From contig CANTUQ010000020.1 of assembly GCA_947683425.1 (NCBI GenBank), positions 1-64,000 on the forward strand: 64,000 bases of DNA. Direction: 5' to 3'. Of the stretch, positions 44,744-56,117 are shown one piece after another; position 1 is the stretch's first letter; every line of letters begins with the position of its first letter. A program made the translations under genes and the position numbers. Source of the DNA: Excoecaria cochinchinensis (taxonomy: Eukaryota; Streptophyta; Magnoliopsida; Malpighiales; Euphorbiaceae). A model generated the notes under the pieces. The model saw nothing but the letters and a program-made list of their open reading frames with translations, was not told where the DNA came from and made no database searches.

Positions 44744-45745
44744 GTGCGTGGGTCGTTTGAGGGGTCCGCTAAGAGTGTAAATCCTCAAGCAGTAGATCCT
44801 TTAGTGTCTGTTTTGGCTCAAACACCTAGGGTTCAGCCTAAGGCTGCAGCCATGTCCTTTGAGGCAATGTTGAAGATTTCTCAGGACATGGCTCGTGTAT
44901 TAGAGAGAGTGACCGCTCCGAGAGCCCCTTTAGAGAGCATGAGGAAAGCTGGAGTAGAGGACTTTTATGGGACCAGTCTGGATGAGTTGGAGTATGCTGA
45001 GAAATGGTTAGAGAAGGTAGAGCAAGTTCTATAGGAGATTCGGTGCCCCCCAGAGAGGCAGGTAGAGAGTGTTGTGGCATTGCTTCAGGGATCCGCCTAT
45101 GATTGGTGGAAGTTGGTTCGTAGGCACCCCCAGTTGCCTGAGTCGGTTACTTGGGAGTTCTTTGAGAGGGAGTTTACCAGTAAGTATGTGATTCAGGCCT
45201 ATAAGGATGCTAATCGGGCATAGTTCTTGAGTTTGAAACAAAGAGCCATGTCAGTTTTTGAGTTTTAGAAAGAGTTTAACCATCTTGCGAATTATGCTCT
45301 AGAGGGTGTTCTAACAGTGGAGTTTAGGTGTAGGCACTTTGAGGACGGTTTGAATGAGTTATTATGGGCTATGCTTGTTTCCCTGATGAGTACTCCGGAT
45401 ATTGGTTATTATCAGATTGTTTAGGTAGCAGTGTGGGCTGAGAGATCAAAGTCAGTTCTGAGGGAGAGAGCTTAGAGGAGGAATCCCCCTTGTGGAGGAT
45501 CATCTTTGGGTAAGAGGTCTAGGAACCCGCATGATGAGTCTTCTTCGGGTCCTGCTTCGAGGGGTAGGAGGCAAGGTTCTGCCATGGGTTCTAGTGCGGG
45601 CAGAGGTGGTTCTGGTAATAGGACTGAGGGCCCAAGTGTTCTCATTATAGCAAGCACCATCAGGGTGAGTGTAGGTGGCTCACGGGAGGTTGTTTCCAAT
45701 GTGGGAGCACTAATCACTATTTGGCCAACTGTCCTAAGTTGAGTG
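44744..45745 (+). pseudogene. gag: E4 chromovirus gag remnant
   Basis: Broken frames carry ERVTAPRAPLESMRKAGVEDF, LLQGSAYDWWKLVRR, TWEFFEREFTSKYV and GYYQIV, the capsid core of Tekay-type Gag. They end in a zinc knuckle (CFQCGSTNHYLANC, about 45688-45729) preceded by a second Cys/His cluster. Stops replace sense codons in several places (about 45032, 45223, 45268). E5's intact Gag has the same layout and serves as the comparison. The 5' LTR and PBS expected upstream are absent. Confidence 0.85.
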
Positions 45746-45844
45746 AGAACTTTGGTGATCAGCTTGAGGCTAGTAGAGTCGGATCGAATGCACCATAAGC
45801 CAATCGAGGTAGAGGTCGAGGTGATCGGCCTGGAGAGGAAACTC

Positions 45845-48800
45845 CATCAGAGTCGGTTAATCGTCCTCTTATGGTTCTAGCTAGGGTATATGCTATGAGA
45901 GCTCGGGATAAGAAGGATGCCCCATATGTGATTGCAGGTAAGTTCCTACTCTTCGACACTGAGATTTATGCTCTAATTGACCCTGGCTCTACACACTCAT
46001 ATTTGTGCATGAATAAGTTATTTGATAAGTTGTATGATGTTGATCAGTTAGATTATGGGATTTGTGTGACCAGTCCCTTAGGGCATAGTGTCAATGTGAG
46101 TAGAGTGTATAGGAATTGTCCTCTTTTGGTTCAAGGTGTGGAGTTTTCTGCGAATTTGATAGAGTTGCCTTTTCGGGAGTTTGATTTAATCTTGGGTATG
46201 GATTGGTTGAGTAAGCACCGAGCAGTGGTTGATTGTCATAGGAAAGTAGTTGTGTTGCGAGATCGAGAGCAGTCTCCTGTTGTGGTTAAAGGTTTGGGTG
46301 TGGGTACCTTGAGTAATGTGATTTCTGCTATGCAAGCTAAGAGGTTTATGAGGAAAGGCTGTGAGGCATTTTTAGCAGCTTTGTTGGATTCTAAGCATGA
46401 TCAGGTTAAGATTTAGGATATCCTAGTTGTTAGGGAGTTTGGTGATGTATTTCCAAGTGAGTTGCGTGGGTTGCCTTCGGAGTGGGAGGTGGAGTTGTCC
46501 ATAGAGATAGTGCCGGGTACTTCGCCCATTTCGAAAGTGCCTTATCGAATAGCTCCTGTAGAGTTGAGGGAACTTAAGATTCAGCTACAAGAGTTATTGG
46601 ATAAGGGGTTTATTAGACCTAACATATCTCTATGGGGTGCTTCGGTGTTGTTTGTTAAGAAGAAACATGGTACCTTGAGGATGTTCATTGACTATAGGAA
46701 GATTAATAAGGTCACAGTGAAGAATAAGTATCATTTGCCTGAGTCGAGGATTTATTTGATCAGCTCAGAGGTGCGGGTATTTTCTCCAAGATTGATCTCC
46801 ATCGGGTTATTATCAGCTGCGAGTTAAGGATGAGGATATGGCTAAGACTGCATTTCGAAAGCAGTATGGCCACTATAGTTCCTTGTGATGCCGTTTGGGT
46901 TGACCAATGTACCTGCGGCTTTTATGGATTTGATGAACCGAGTATTTAGGTCATATCTCGACCGATTTGTTGTAGTGTTTATTGATGATATTTTGGTTTA
47001 CTCGACGGATGAGAGTGAGCATGAGGAGCATCTTCGATTAGTGTTCCAAGGTTTGAGGGAACGCCGTTTGTTTGCGAAGCTTAGTAAGTGTGACTTTTGG
47101 CTTCGAGAGGTGTCTTTCTTGGGTCACATTATTTTAGCTAAGGGTATTCAAGTGGATCCAGCTAAGATTGAGGCGATTGTGAATTGGAAAGCGCCTAAAA
47201 ATGTCCTAGAGGTAAGAAGTTTCCTTGGTTTAGCTGGGTACTACCGTCGATTTGTGCTGGGTTTTTCAGTCATTGTTGCTCTTATGACCAGATTGTTGAG
47301 AAAAGGAGTCAAATTTGAGTGGTCGGATAAGTGTCAAGCATGTTTTCAGCAGTTGAAGAGATTGTTAGTTGAAGCTCCTGTACTTACTCGGCCCATCTCG
47401 GGTAAAGAGTTTGTAATGTATAGCGATGTTTCAGGTATTGGGCTCAAATGTCTATTGATGCAAGAGGGTAAAGTTGTTGCTTATGCGTCTCGTCAGTTGA
47501 AGCCTCGTGAGAAAAATTATCCGACGCACGATTTGGAACTGGCGGCTGTGATCTTTGCTTTGAAGATTTGGTGACATTATCTGTATAGGGAGAAGTGTAG
47601 GATTTTCACGGATTATAAGAGTTTAAAGTATCTCCTCACGCAGAAGGAGTTGAATATGAGACATCGCCGATGGTTGGAGTTGTTCAAGGATTATGACTGC
47701 ATTGTGGATTATCATCCGGGTAATGCAAATGTGGTTGCAGATGCCTTGAATAGGAAGACGGTTTCGGGTTTGTTCTTGAGGCGATTCAGGTGGTGATTTG
47801 ATTCAGATGGGGCTTTAGTTGCCCAATTGAGAGTGAAGCTGACCTTAAGACAGTCAATTATGGATGCTCAGAAGGATGATGTAAGATTACAGCGGGTTTT
47901 ACAAGAGGTTCAGTGGGGTAAGCAGTCTGAGTTTTCGATTTTGGATGGGGAGCTTATGTATAAGAATCGTTTGTGTGTGCCGAGAGTGATGAGTTAAGGA
48001 AGAAGCTTTTGAGTAAGGCGCACACTACTGTCTTTACTATGCATCTCGGTAGTGAGAAGATGTATCGGGATATGAAGCAGTTCTACTGGTGGTCTGGCAT
48101 AAAGATAAACATTGTGGAATTCGTGGCAACGTGTCTAACTTATCAACAGGTAAAGGCTGAGCATCAAGTTCCTTCGGGATTGCTCACTCCTTTATCCGTT
48201 CCTATGTGGAAATGGGATGATATTGCCATGGATTTCGTGTCAGGTTTGCCAGTGACTCAGAAGAAGCATGATTTGGTTTGGGTGATTATGGATCAGCCTA
48301 CCAAGTCAGCACATTTTCTGCCGGTCAGAGTGGACAACTCGATGGATAAGTTGGCTAGTATTTATGTGGATGAGGTCGTTCCACTGCATGGTGTGCCGTT
48401 GTCTATAGTGTCCGATCGGGATCCAAGGTACACATCAAAGTTTTGGAAGGAATTGCAAAGAGCTTTGGGTACCAAGTTGAATTTCAGCACGACATTTCAT
48501 CCTCAAACAGATGGACAGTCCGAGCGGCTTATCTAGATTTTAGAGGATATGCTTCAGGCTTGTACTTTGGATTTTTCTAGCAGTTGGGACAAGTATGTGC
48601 AGCTTATGGTGTTTGCCTACAACAATAGCTATCAGTCAAGCATTGGGATGTCACCGTTTGAGGCTTTGCATGGTCGATCGTGTAGGACTCCAGTTTGTTG
48701 GACAAAGTTGATCGAGCGGTCTTTTGTTGGGCCAGAGATGATTAGAGATACAGAAGAGAGGATTAGAGTTGTGCAGCGGAATCTGAAAGTGGCTAAGGAT

Positions 48801-48984
48801 AGACAGAGATCCTATGCTAATCTGAAGAGGAAGGATATTCGGTTTGAGGTCGGGGACAAAGTGTTTCTAAAGGTGTCGCCTTGGAGGAAAGTGTTGAGAT
48901 TTGGCAAAAAAGGTAAACTTAGTCCTCGATTCATTGGGCCTTTCGAGGTTTTGGAGAAAGTTGGTCCGGTAGCCTATAGGTTGG
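45845..48984 (+). pseudogene. pol: E4 chromovirus pol remnant (PR, RT, RNase H, integrase)
   Basis: Protease carries ALIDPGSTHSY where D-S/T-G is usual. RT includes [29 protein letters not shown] and the active site FIDDILVYS, with a frameshift near 46750-46885. RNase H includes [10 protein letters not shown] and [18 protein letters not shown]; stops and shifts occur near 47572 and 47796. Integrase starts about 47973 with an altered zinc finger (CLTYQQ in place of CLTCQ), then [22 protein letters not shown] and QTDGQSER, and a stop near 48534. The frame runs to GPVAYRLV at 48984, where a Tat LTR begins. Order and motifs are chromoviral. It cannot act on its own. Confidence 0.88.
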
Positions 48985-51259
48985 TGTAGACACCGGTCCT
49001 GAGGCAATCCAGATCAGAGTTACCCGATGAAGAGACTAATGTCTATTTTAAGATAAATGGATGGAAATCGAGAGTTTTCATTCTTTGGTTTTACAAGCAT
49101 TGAGGATTTTGCTCAGTAACAGGAGGTTTCAGATGGTCAAAACTTTGAAAATGGAAATTTTGGTGAACAGACGGGTTACCTATCGGTGGTGGGATGGCTG
49201 TTGCTTGCACGAGAGACCCGTCTCTAGCGACGAGAGCTGTTTGTTGCTCGAAAGTGGGGCCCATCTCTCGTGATTGAAGGACGCATGTTGCTCGTTCGAG
49301 CGACACCCGCTCCTCGAGAGAGACAGGTGTCGCTCGCTTTTGAGTCCCGTGGTAGACCGCCGATCAAAAGACCTACTGTTCCCCTCCAACAGACGCCCGT
49401 CGGTAGCCCACAGACGCCCGTCGATCAGTGATCTGTCAGTTATTCTCACGGGATTTTTCGGGATTTTATTAAGATTTTCTAGATTTATTAAATATTTTAT
49501 AAATCTTATCAAAATCCTCTAAATCTTTTCAAATATTTTTAAATATTAGATTTGATTTTGCGAATATTCTGGAAATCGATTCGGTTTTGTTTTGATTTCA
49601 AAAATATTTTTCAAATTTAAATCTTAAATTTAAATTTATTTGAATTATCTTCTAAACTCTATAAATAGGGGATTAAACCTCATTATTCGCGGTTAGAAAA
49701 TTTTGGAAGAAAACTAAATCTTAGCAGTTTTTCACAGAGATTTTATTTTTGCATTTTGTAAAAGAATTCTCTCTCAAGATTTCTTCTTTCTCTCATTTTT
49801 ATGTCCGAATTAAGCTAATCCGAGGTAACGAAATCCATTCATTTCTATCTGATTTAGCTATTTCTGACATTTAATTGCTGTCAAAATTTCGAGAAAGAAA
49901 AATACAATTTTCTTTTCTTGATTTATTTTCAAAATACGATTTCTTTGATAAAAAATCTCCTAAAATCACGCGATCATAGATCAATCCTTGTAGAACTCGA
50001 GGAATCAAAATCACTCAACGTTCACCATTAAAGGTAAAATCCGAGGGTAAACATTTTGGATTTATTATTTGTGTAGTTTAATTATTTTACACTAATTTTA
50101 TAAATAAAATTTTCATTTATTAAAAATCAAAATCATTTTTTTAAACTTTTTCGTTTTAATTTCAGAATCACGGGTGACCGACGGGTGGAAAAACCACCAA
50201 CGGCCGTCGCTCGCATGAGTAACGGCCGTCGATGGTTATTGCTTCCGCCCGCCGGTCAACCCAGGGACGCCCGTCGGTCAAGAGTGTTGGGTCGTCCCTG
50301 GGCCTTTTCTCCTCTATGTCTTTTCTTTCTCCTTTTTACTTATTTTCTTCTGGTTTTCATGGCTATTTCACATTTTTTATTGATATTTAACTTCTAGCAT
50401 TTTATTTTGCTCTTAATTTTGACACTAACATGGTTTCCATTTTTTGTGAGTTTTATTTGACTATTTTTGGTGGATTTGGGATTGTTAAATGATGGCTGAT
50501 ACAGTGATCTGAGGATCCTCACCCGAGTTCATTCCTCAACCTTATCCCTTTTTATCTTATTTATTTATTATTGCTGTAAATATTATTTTAATCCCGCTAA
50601 AATAAAATGGTCAAATATTTTATAGTAATTGAATTGGGATTTTAATTAATAACTGATGACCAATGTCCTTTTTTTTAGCCAAATAAAATTGACATTTTAA
50701 ACTTGTTTTTTAATAAATGTGCGTGCAAGGACCAATGTCTTCATCCTTAATGAATTTCCCGATTTGTGTATGATTCGCACGTTATTTACAGTGGGGGTTG
50801 TATTCCACCCCAAGTTTTGTTGTAATTTATGTTCATAATTTTCTATTTTACACCCATTTACTGCTTTCCTTGTATGGATGGCTTGCGCTTTAATTAACAG
50901 CATTGAATGAGAAATTGGATGAAATGGTAAATTCAAAACTCAGTTGTAATATTAACTAATGAATGAATAAATGAGAAGTCTCGAACCTACTATGGTCTTA
51001 GGCTCAACGAGGTTAGAGGACCATCTTAATGTTCCATTGGGATGGGGTCTCCAAAATATCTCTTGTTGCCCACAAAAAGGCCCAATTTGCATAATCCTAG
51101 GCTCCACGAGGTTAGAGGAACACTCTAATGTTCTATTGGTGTAGGGCCTCCAAAATATCTCTGGCTTGCCGAAAATGGATGCATAGGCGCTGTCTTAGGC
51201 TCACTGAGGCTAGACGACCTTTTCCAATGTTCTATTGGGTGGTGACTCCAAGAAAACTC
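48985..51259 (+). repeat. Tat LTR fragment inserted in E4 integrase
   Basis: It starts TGTAGACACCGG, like the Tat LTRs of E1, E2 and E6, and carries their internal landmarks: GAGGGTAAACATT (50044-50056), GACCAATGTCC (about 50659), GGGGGTTGTATTCC and CCAATGTTCTATTGGG repeats, and a PBS-like word at 51240-51250 with one mismatch. It ends near CTCCAAGAAAACTCC without the terminal part up to ...GTCACA, and there is no internal Tat sequence. About 28 codons of E4 integrase are missing at the right junction. This fits a deletion that removed the LTR end together with adjacent E4 sequence. Confidence 0.83.
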
Positions 51260-51507
51260 CATGTTGTCAGTTCAGGACGTTCGGATTCAGTTGGATTATT
51301 CTTATGATGAGGAACCGAAAGCCATTATAGCTCGAGAAGTGAAGTGGTTGAGAAGCAAGCAAGCTCCTCTGGTCAAGGTGCTTTGGCAACATCATGGATT
51401 TCAGGAAGCGACTTGGGAACTAGAGGCAGTGATGAGGATTCGGTATCCACAATTGTTCAGTTCAGGTGAGAATTTTGAAGACTAAATTCTTGTTAGTAAG
51501 GGAGAGT
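51260..51507 (+). pseudogene. E4 chromodomain and polypurine tract
   Basis: The frame reads VLSVQDV, YSYDEEPKAIIAREVKWL, APLVKVLWQHHG, ATWELEAVMR and NFED, then a stop at 51483. It is the same C-terminal chromodomain as in E3 and continues the integrase that breaks off at 48984. The purine tract TAGTAAGGGAGAGT abuts the LTR at 51508. Confidence 0.85.
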
Positions 51508-52567
51508 TGTCACACCCCATTTTCCCCCTATTAGTTTAAGCCATGATTACATGTGTGTCTATGAGTATTTTGGCATGTGTTAATGGTATGTTGGGTTCTA
51601 TGCATGTTTTGTGGGCTTTATTAGAGTGTGGGTGCATGTATGATATTAAGGTGTGTGTGTATGGGTCTTGCTAGTGTGTGTGTATGGGCCTTATTAGTGT
51701 GTGCATGCTCATAGGAGAGTAGTGTGTAAATTAGTGAGGGTTAGTCTTGTGTGTAGTGTCTTGCATGGGTGTAGGGTGTGAGTGATCAAGATCCACCAAA
51801 GATAGGGTGACATGTGGCTAGGGTTTTAGGAAGCAGGTATAAATAGAAGGAGAGAGAAGAGGGAGCAGCAATTTTGCTGCCTCTTTCCCGTTCTTTTCGT
51901 GCTCTCTTTATCTCCTCTTCCTCTTTTCTCTTCAAGTGTGCCCTAGCTTTGATCCAAGTGGTTTTTGGTGGAAATTGATCATCTCTTAAGCTTTATTGGT
52001 AAGTTTTAGTGGGTTTTCTCTTCTTCTTCATCTTTTCTCTTGATCTTTATTAGATGAGTTTTTAATCCAGGGTTTTGCATTCATGTGCTTTCTTGGGTTT
52101 TCTGGTTTAGAAGCGCCTACTCGTGATCCTAAGGGGAAAGAGAAGGCAAGTGGGAGAGGAGCTTGCAACTAGGAGCATAGGAATTTACAGGTTTGGCAAT
52201 TTATTTGAATTTGTTGCATTTTTGTGATTTGGTATATTTGAATGATTTTCTTGAAATTTGAGGTTTGATGAGGCTCATGTTAGTATAAATGTGATGGGGT
52301 TTTAGTTTGATTTAAGTTGTGATGCATGATTGCTGAATTATTGGAGCAAATGTTAGGTTTCCTAAATGTTACTGCAATTTTTCTGGGTTTGTTACTTTTG
52401 GAATTTTGATTAAGTTAATTCATGATTTGATTGTTTTAAATGTTGTTAAGTTGTGTTTTAAGTTATTTATGATGATTGGGAGATTCATTTTGAGGTAAGA
52501 TAAAGTTTGGGTTAATTTGGGTCTAAATTTAAAAGTCTAGTATTTCCTGTGTTTTAGCTAAAAATTG

Positions 52568-52985
52568 GAAGTCACGATGCTGTCGTGAGCAGAACAGAAT
52601 AATGAAATCCAGTTCTCACGGTAAAAATGCGCTGAAGGCATGATGTTCCGACTCGTGTCGGGCTACACGATTTGTGAAGCCTTGGGCATGCATGACTCGT
52701 GAAGCCAGTCACGAGTCGGCTAGGAGTAGAGTACCTTCACGAGTCGGCTAGCATTTCACGAGTCGTGAAGGATGCTCATGACTCGTGAAGGCGTGAGCAT
52801 GGTTCGTGCTGCTGGGAGCCAAGTCACGAGTCGTGCACTAGAGCACGACTCGTGACAAGGCATTGGGCATCGACACGAGTCTTATCGTCATGCATGACTC
52901 CTGTCCTTCGCCCCTTTGCCTCGCGATTGGCCTGTTGGCTATTATCGCGAGTGCAACTCTTATCGCGATCACGACAGTGAGCCTC
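52568..52985. repeat. CACGAGTCGTG dyad array in E4 LTR
   Basis: Repeated CACGAGTCGTGAAG/GCACGACTCGTGAC words with irregular spacing, at the same relative place as the array in the E3 LTR but built from different linkers. Confidence 0.85.
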
Positions 52986-53371
52986 CGCCTGCCCTGTTTC
53001 ATCGATTTTGCCCTTTTCTTCTAAAATGAATTTTATATCTTTTCTACATGGGTTTTTACTACTATATGGGAATAAATATGCTTATATATGTATAATATTG
53101 TAATTTCTTCATGATAAATTATATGTTATGCTTTGAGCATGATTTGTATTATGCATGACCTGCAAGAGGCAATTTAGTGGATAGTTAGGCATGCCTAATA
53201 AAGTTCAGTAGCTGCAGCCATTAGTTCTGTTTTGGATCCAGATCAGGTCCCCATTCGGATCCTCGCGATCCCTAATGTGTTTGGATCTTGTTTAAGATCC
53301 CCTCTGTAAAATGTTTTGGAATGAGAAAATATGATGTTGCTTTTCGAATTGTACCCACGGGTACCACCATG

Positions 53372-53376
53372 TGTTA
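53372..53376. repeat. Target site duplication TGTTA, left copy (E5)
   Basis: TGTTA precedes E5 and recurs at 60001-60005. The flanks rejoin to one chromovirus LTR, as seen by alignment with the E3 LTR (text before and after CTCGTTATCCACTA). Confidence 0.95.
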
Positions 53377-55986
53377 TGTAACAACCCAAATAGGGCCTGG
53401 TCGGAATCTGTGTTTTAAGTCGGTTTAGTGAGAGTATTTTCGTAATTTGGGTAAAGAGGAATTTTGGACATTTAAGAATTTTGTGTTAAAGGAATTAAAT
53501 AATTAAGTGTTAAGTGAAGTGAGGGGTATATTAGTGTGTGATTATAGTGTATAGTTGTAGGGTGTTAGTGGATTTAAGGCTTTTATTGTGTGGTTTTAGT
53601 GCATGGTACATTGGATGTAAAGTGATTAGTAAGGAATATTATGGTGTGAGTGAGTGTTTGGTACTTGGAAGATATTTGTGTGGTTTGGGCTTGTGTGTGG
53701 TTAGTGTATGGTGCCTTAAGTGAATTTGTTAAAATGGATTGATGGATGCTCTAAGATTGTGACAAGTGGCATGAGGTTGGTGAGTAATTAATGAAAGTAA
53801 GAGAGAGAGAAGGGAGGGGCAGCTTTTGGTGAGGCTTCCCGTGGAAGCCATCTTCATTTCCCCTCTCTTCCTCATTTTCCCGTTCTCCCCTCTCTCTTGC
53901 TTTCATTCTCCTACTCTCACCTCTTGTCTCTTGTGTTTCTTTGAGTCTTAGGAGGGATTTTTGAAGGTTTGAGCAGAAAGAGTTGAAGGTAAGTGTTTGA
54001 ATTCGGATTGAGGTTCCTTTATTTAATTGTGTTCTTGGGATTTTGGTCTTGGTTTGTGTTTGGGTCTGATTTGAGTGTATTGTGGCTGGGTTTTTGTGCA
54101 AGAATCGGAAGAGAGAAGGAAGAGCAAGGGCAAGGATATAGTGGACTCGTGAGGAGCTCGGTTTGAAGCTGCGATTTCCAGGTTTGGGAATTTATTTGAG
54201 CTGTGTTTTAGATTGTGGTTTCTCCCCTATTTTCCTCCTTGGATCAACTCTAGCTAGTGTTTGCATGTTATGTGTAATCTTGAGTATTTTATGAATGCAT
54301 GTTTAAATTGTGTAGTGACTTATAGTGAAGTGCAAGTGATATAGTGACGATGTTATGCGTTTTCAGAATTGAGCATGCCCTGTTAGTATATTTGAGTTTG
54401 ATTGTGAGTGATTTCTTGTGGAAATAATAATTGATTATAGTGTAAATGTGTTTATGTGGCTTGTGAATGATGCGGTGATGTGCTGGAGGCGAGAGGTAAG
54501 TGTTTTGAATATGTTGTGTGTATGTATGAAGAGTTGTGTGTGAAAAGAGTAGGAAAAGAACAGAGTTGGGCGAATCAGGGTTCTGTCGCGATCGCGACAA
54601 GTGCCGTGATCGCGACAGAAGGCGGACTTGGCCACTTGTTCTTGAAGAGCCCTCTGTCGCGATCGCGACGCTTGTCGCGAGCGCGACAGAGAGCTTGGTC
54701 GCGAAAACCTCCGCGCGGGCATGCTGCCGTGCGTGCGCGCGAGGAGGAAGGAACTGGTCACTGTCGCGATCGCGACGTTTGTCGCGAGCGCGACAGAGCT
54801 CGGCTCCGTGAAATTCTGCCGCGAGTGCTTCGTCGCGAGGAGGCCCTTGGCGCGACCTCGCGAGGAAGTACCCCGTGCTCTGTCGCGAGCGCGACACTTG
54901 TCGCGAGCGCGACACTTGTCGCGATCGCGACAGAGGCCCTTCCTGCTTGCCTTGTTTTCTGAATGTGTTTCTTTTGTTCCACTTTGCACGGTTTCTCACT
55001 ATTGCATGGAATATGTGTGTGCCTTTGACTCGTGATATTAATGTGCTGGTGTCCTTGTTATGGATTTATATAATATAAGAGTCTTTATTTGAATATTGTT
55101 TTTGTTATGTAGTGTCTTGAGAATTATTGTGTTGTCGAGCCTGAAGTGTCAAGGTATAGGATAATTAAGCATGCTTAAGAAGGGTTAGTGTTCAGCTGTT
55201 CTGTCCGCCCCGTTTGGGCGAAGCGGTCGACCTCCGAGATGGTCATTAATCGTGTAGTGATAAAATGTTTTGAGACTCCGGTCTCCCGCGCTGCCTTCGG
55301 GTATTAAAGTGTTTTTTTGAGGCTTCGGTCTCCCGTGCCATGTTCCCGTATCCTCAACCATTGATTTCAGGCTATTGTGTGTAGTGTCTTGTATTGATAA
55401 AGTGAGTGTTCTGATCGAAGTGTGATTTCCGAATAGTGTAATGGTTTAGTGCATTGCGTTATATTATCCTGATTATATCGTAATATCTATGTACTCTGAT
55501 GCATAATTATTTATGTATATTAATGCATGTTTCCTTGCATAGTGTTCTGTTATTGTTTGTTTCTCCCCACTAAGCGTTATCGCTTAGCACGGGCTTTTAT
55601 CCCATGCAGGTATCGTGAAGGATTTTGGGAGTGCTCGAGTCGTGCATCTGCAGGCAGGCCACTTAGGAGTCGAGTTTATTATTTCTTTTTGTTTCCTGAT
55701 GTAATTCCTTTTGTATATGGATTATTTTGTAAAGAATTTTAAAATTGAAATCTTTTTGGAATATTGTATTTATCACTCTATATCTTAACTCGCATTTTGA
55801 TTAGTTATGTAATGAAGTATGTTTCCTTTTATATTTTCTAAGATTTTATTATATGGTTATTGAATGCTTCCGCTTAGCGCATGTTTGTATGCTTCCGCTG
55901 TATGCTTTGCCGTGTCGTGAGTGAGTGTCGTGTTGTGGCGCGCCCGACGGTGCCCTTCCAACGGGGGCGGCGGCGGGGGTGTTACA
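53377..55986 (+). repeat. E5 5' LTR
   Basis: 2,610 bp. A block of TCGCGATCGCGA-type palindromes occupies 54584-54933, with an 18-bp unit present twice at 54883-54918. It also carries the palindrome at 55165-55178 and the double hairpin at 55570-55606. Arg- and Cys-rich frames over the palindrome block are artefacts. Confidence 0.94.
54584..54933. repeat. TCGCGATCGCGA palindrome block in E5 5' LTR
   Basis: The perfect 16-bp palindrome TGTCGCGATCGCGACA and its GAGCGCGACA variant recur about eight times, often as pairs separated by CTTG or GTTTG. The 3' LTR copy is at 58616-58947. Confidence 0.93.
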
Positions 55987-55992
55987 ACTTAG

Positions 55993-56004
55993 TGGTATCA
56001 GAGC
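55993..56004 (+). other. Primer binding site, initiator tRNA-Met type (E5)
   Basis: TGGTATCAGAGC lies 6 bases after the LTR end and is complementary to the 3' end of plant initiator tRNA-Met, the usual primer of chromoviruses. Confidence 0.92.
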
Positions 56005-56117
56005 GCCGGTTTAGGCGGTTCTGGTTGCCTCTGTTTGTTATGCGTTGAGTCTTTGCATGTGAGTCGGTTTTGTGTCGTGGCCTAATGCAGATGTGTCTTG
56101 TCTTGTGTAGTGTTTAG

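Larger units (their letters stand above)
51508..53376 (+). repeat. E4 3' LTR, first part
   Basis: TGTCACACCCC start after the chromodomain and purine tract. It is related to the E3 LTR in order and landmarks but clearly diverged in sequence. It has its own dyad array (52568-52985) and the 14-bp palindrome at 53185-53198. E5 interrupts it at 53376, duplicating TGTTA. Confidence 0.85.

Noticed and set aside
54289..55035. Arg/Ser and Arg/Asp-rich frames (SRSRQ, CRDRD repeats) that look like SR proteins
   Set aside because: They are translations of TCGCGATCGCGA palindromes in E5 LTRs, open on both strands, and the same text recurs in the 3' LTR.
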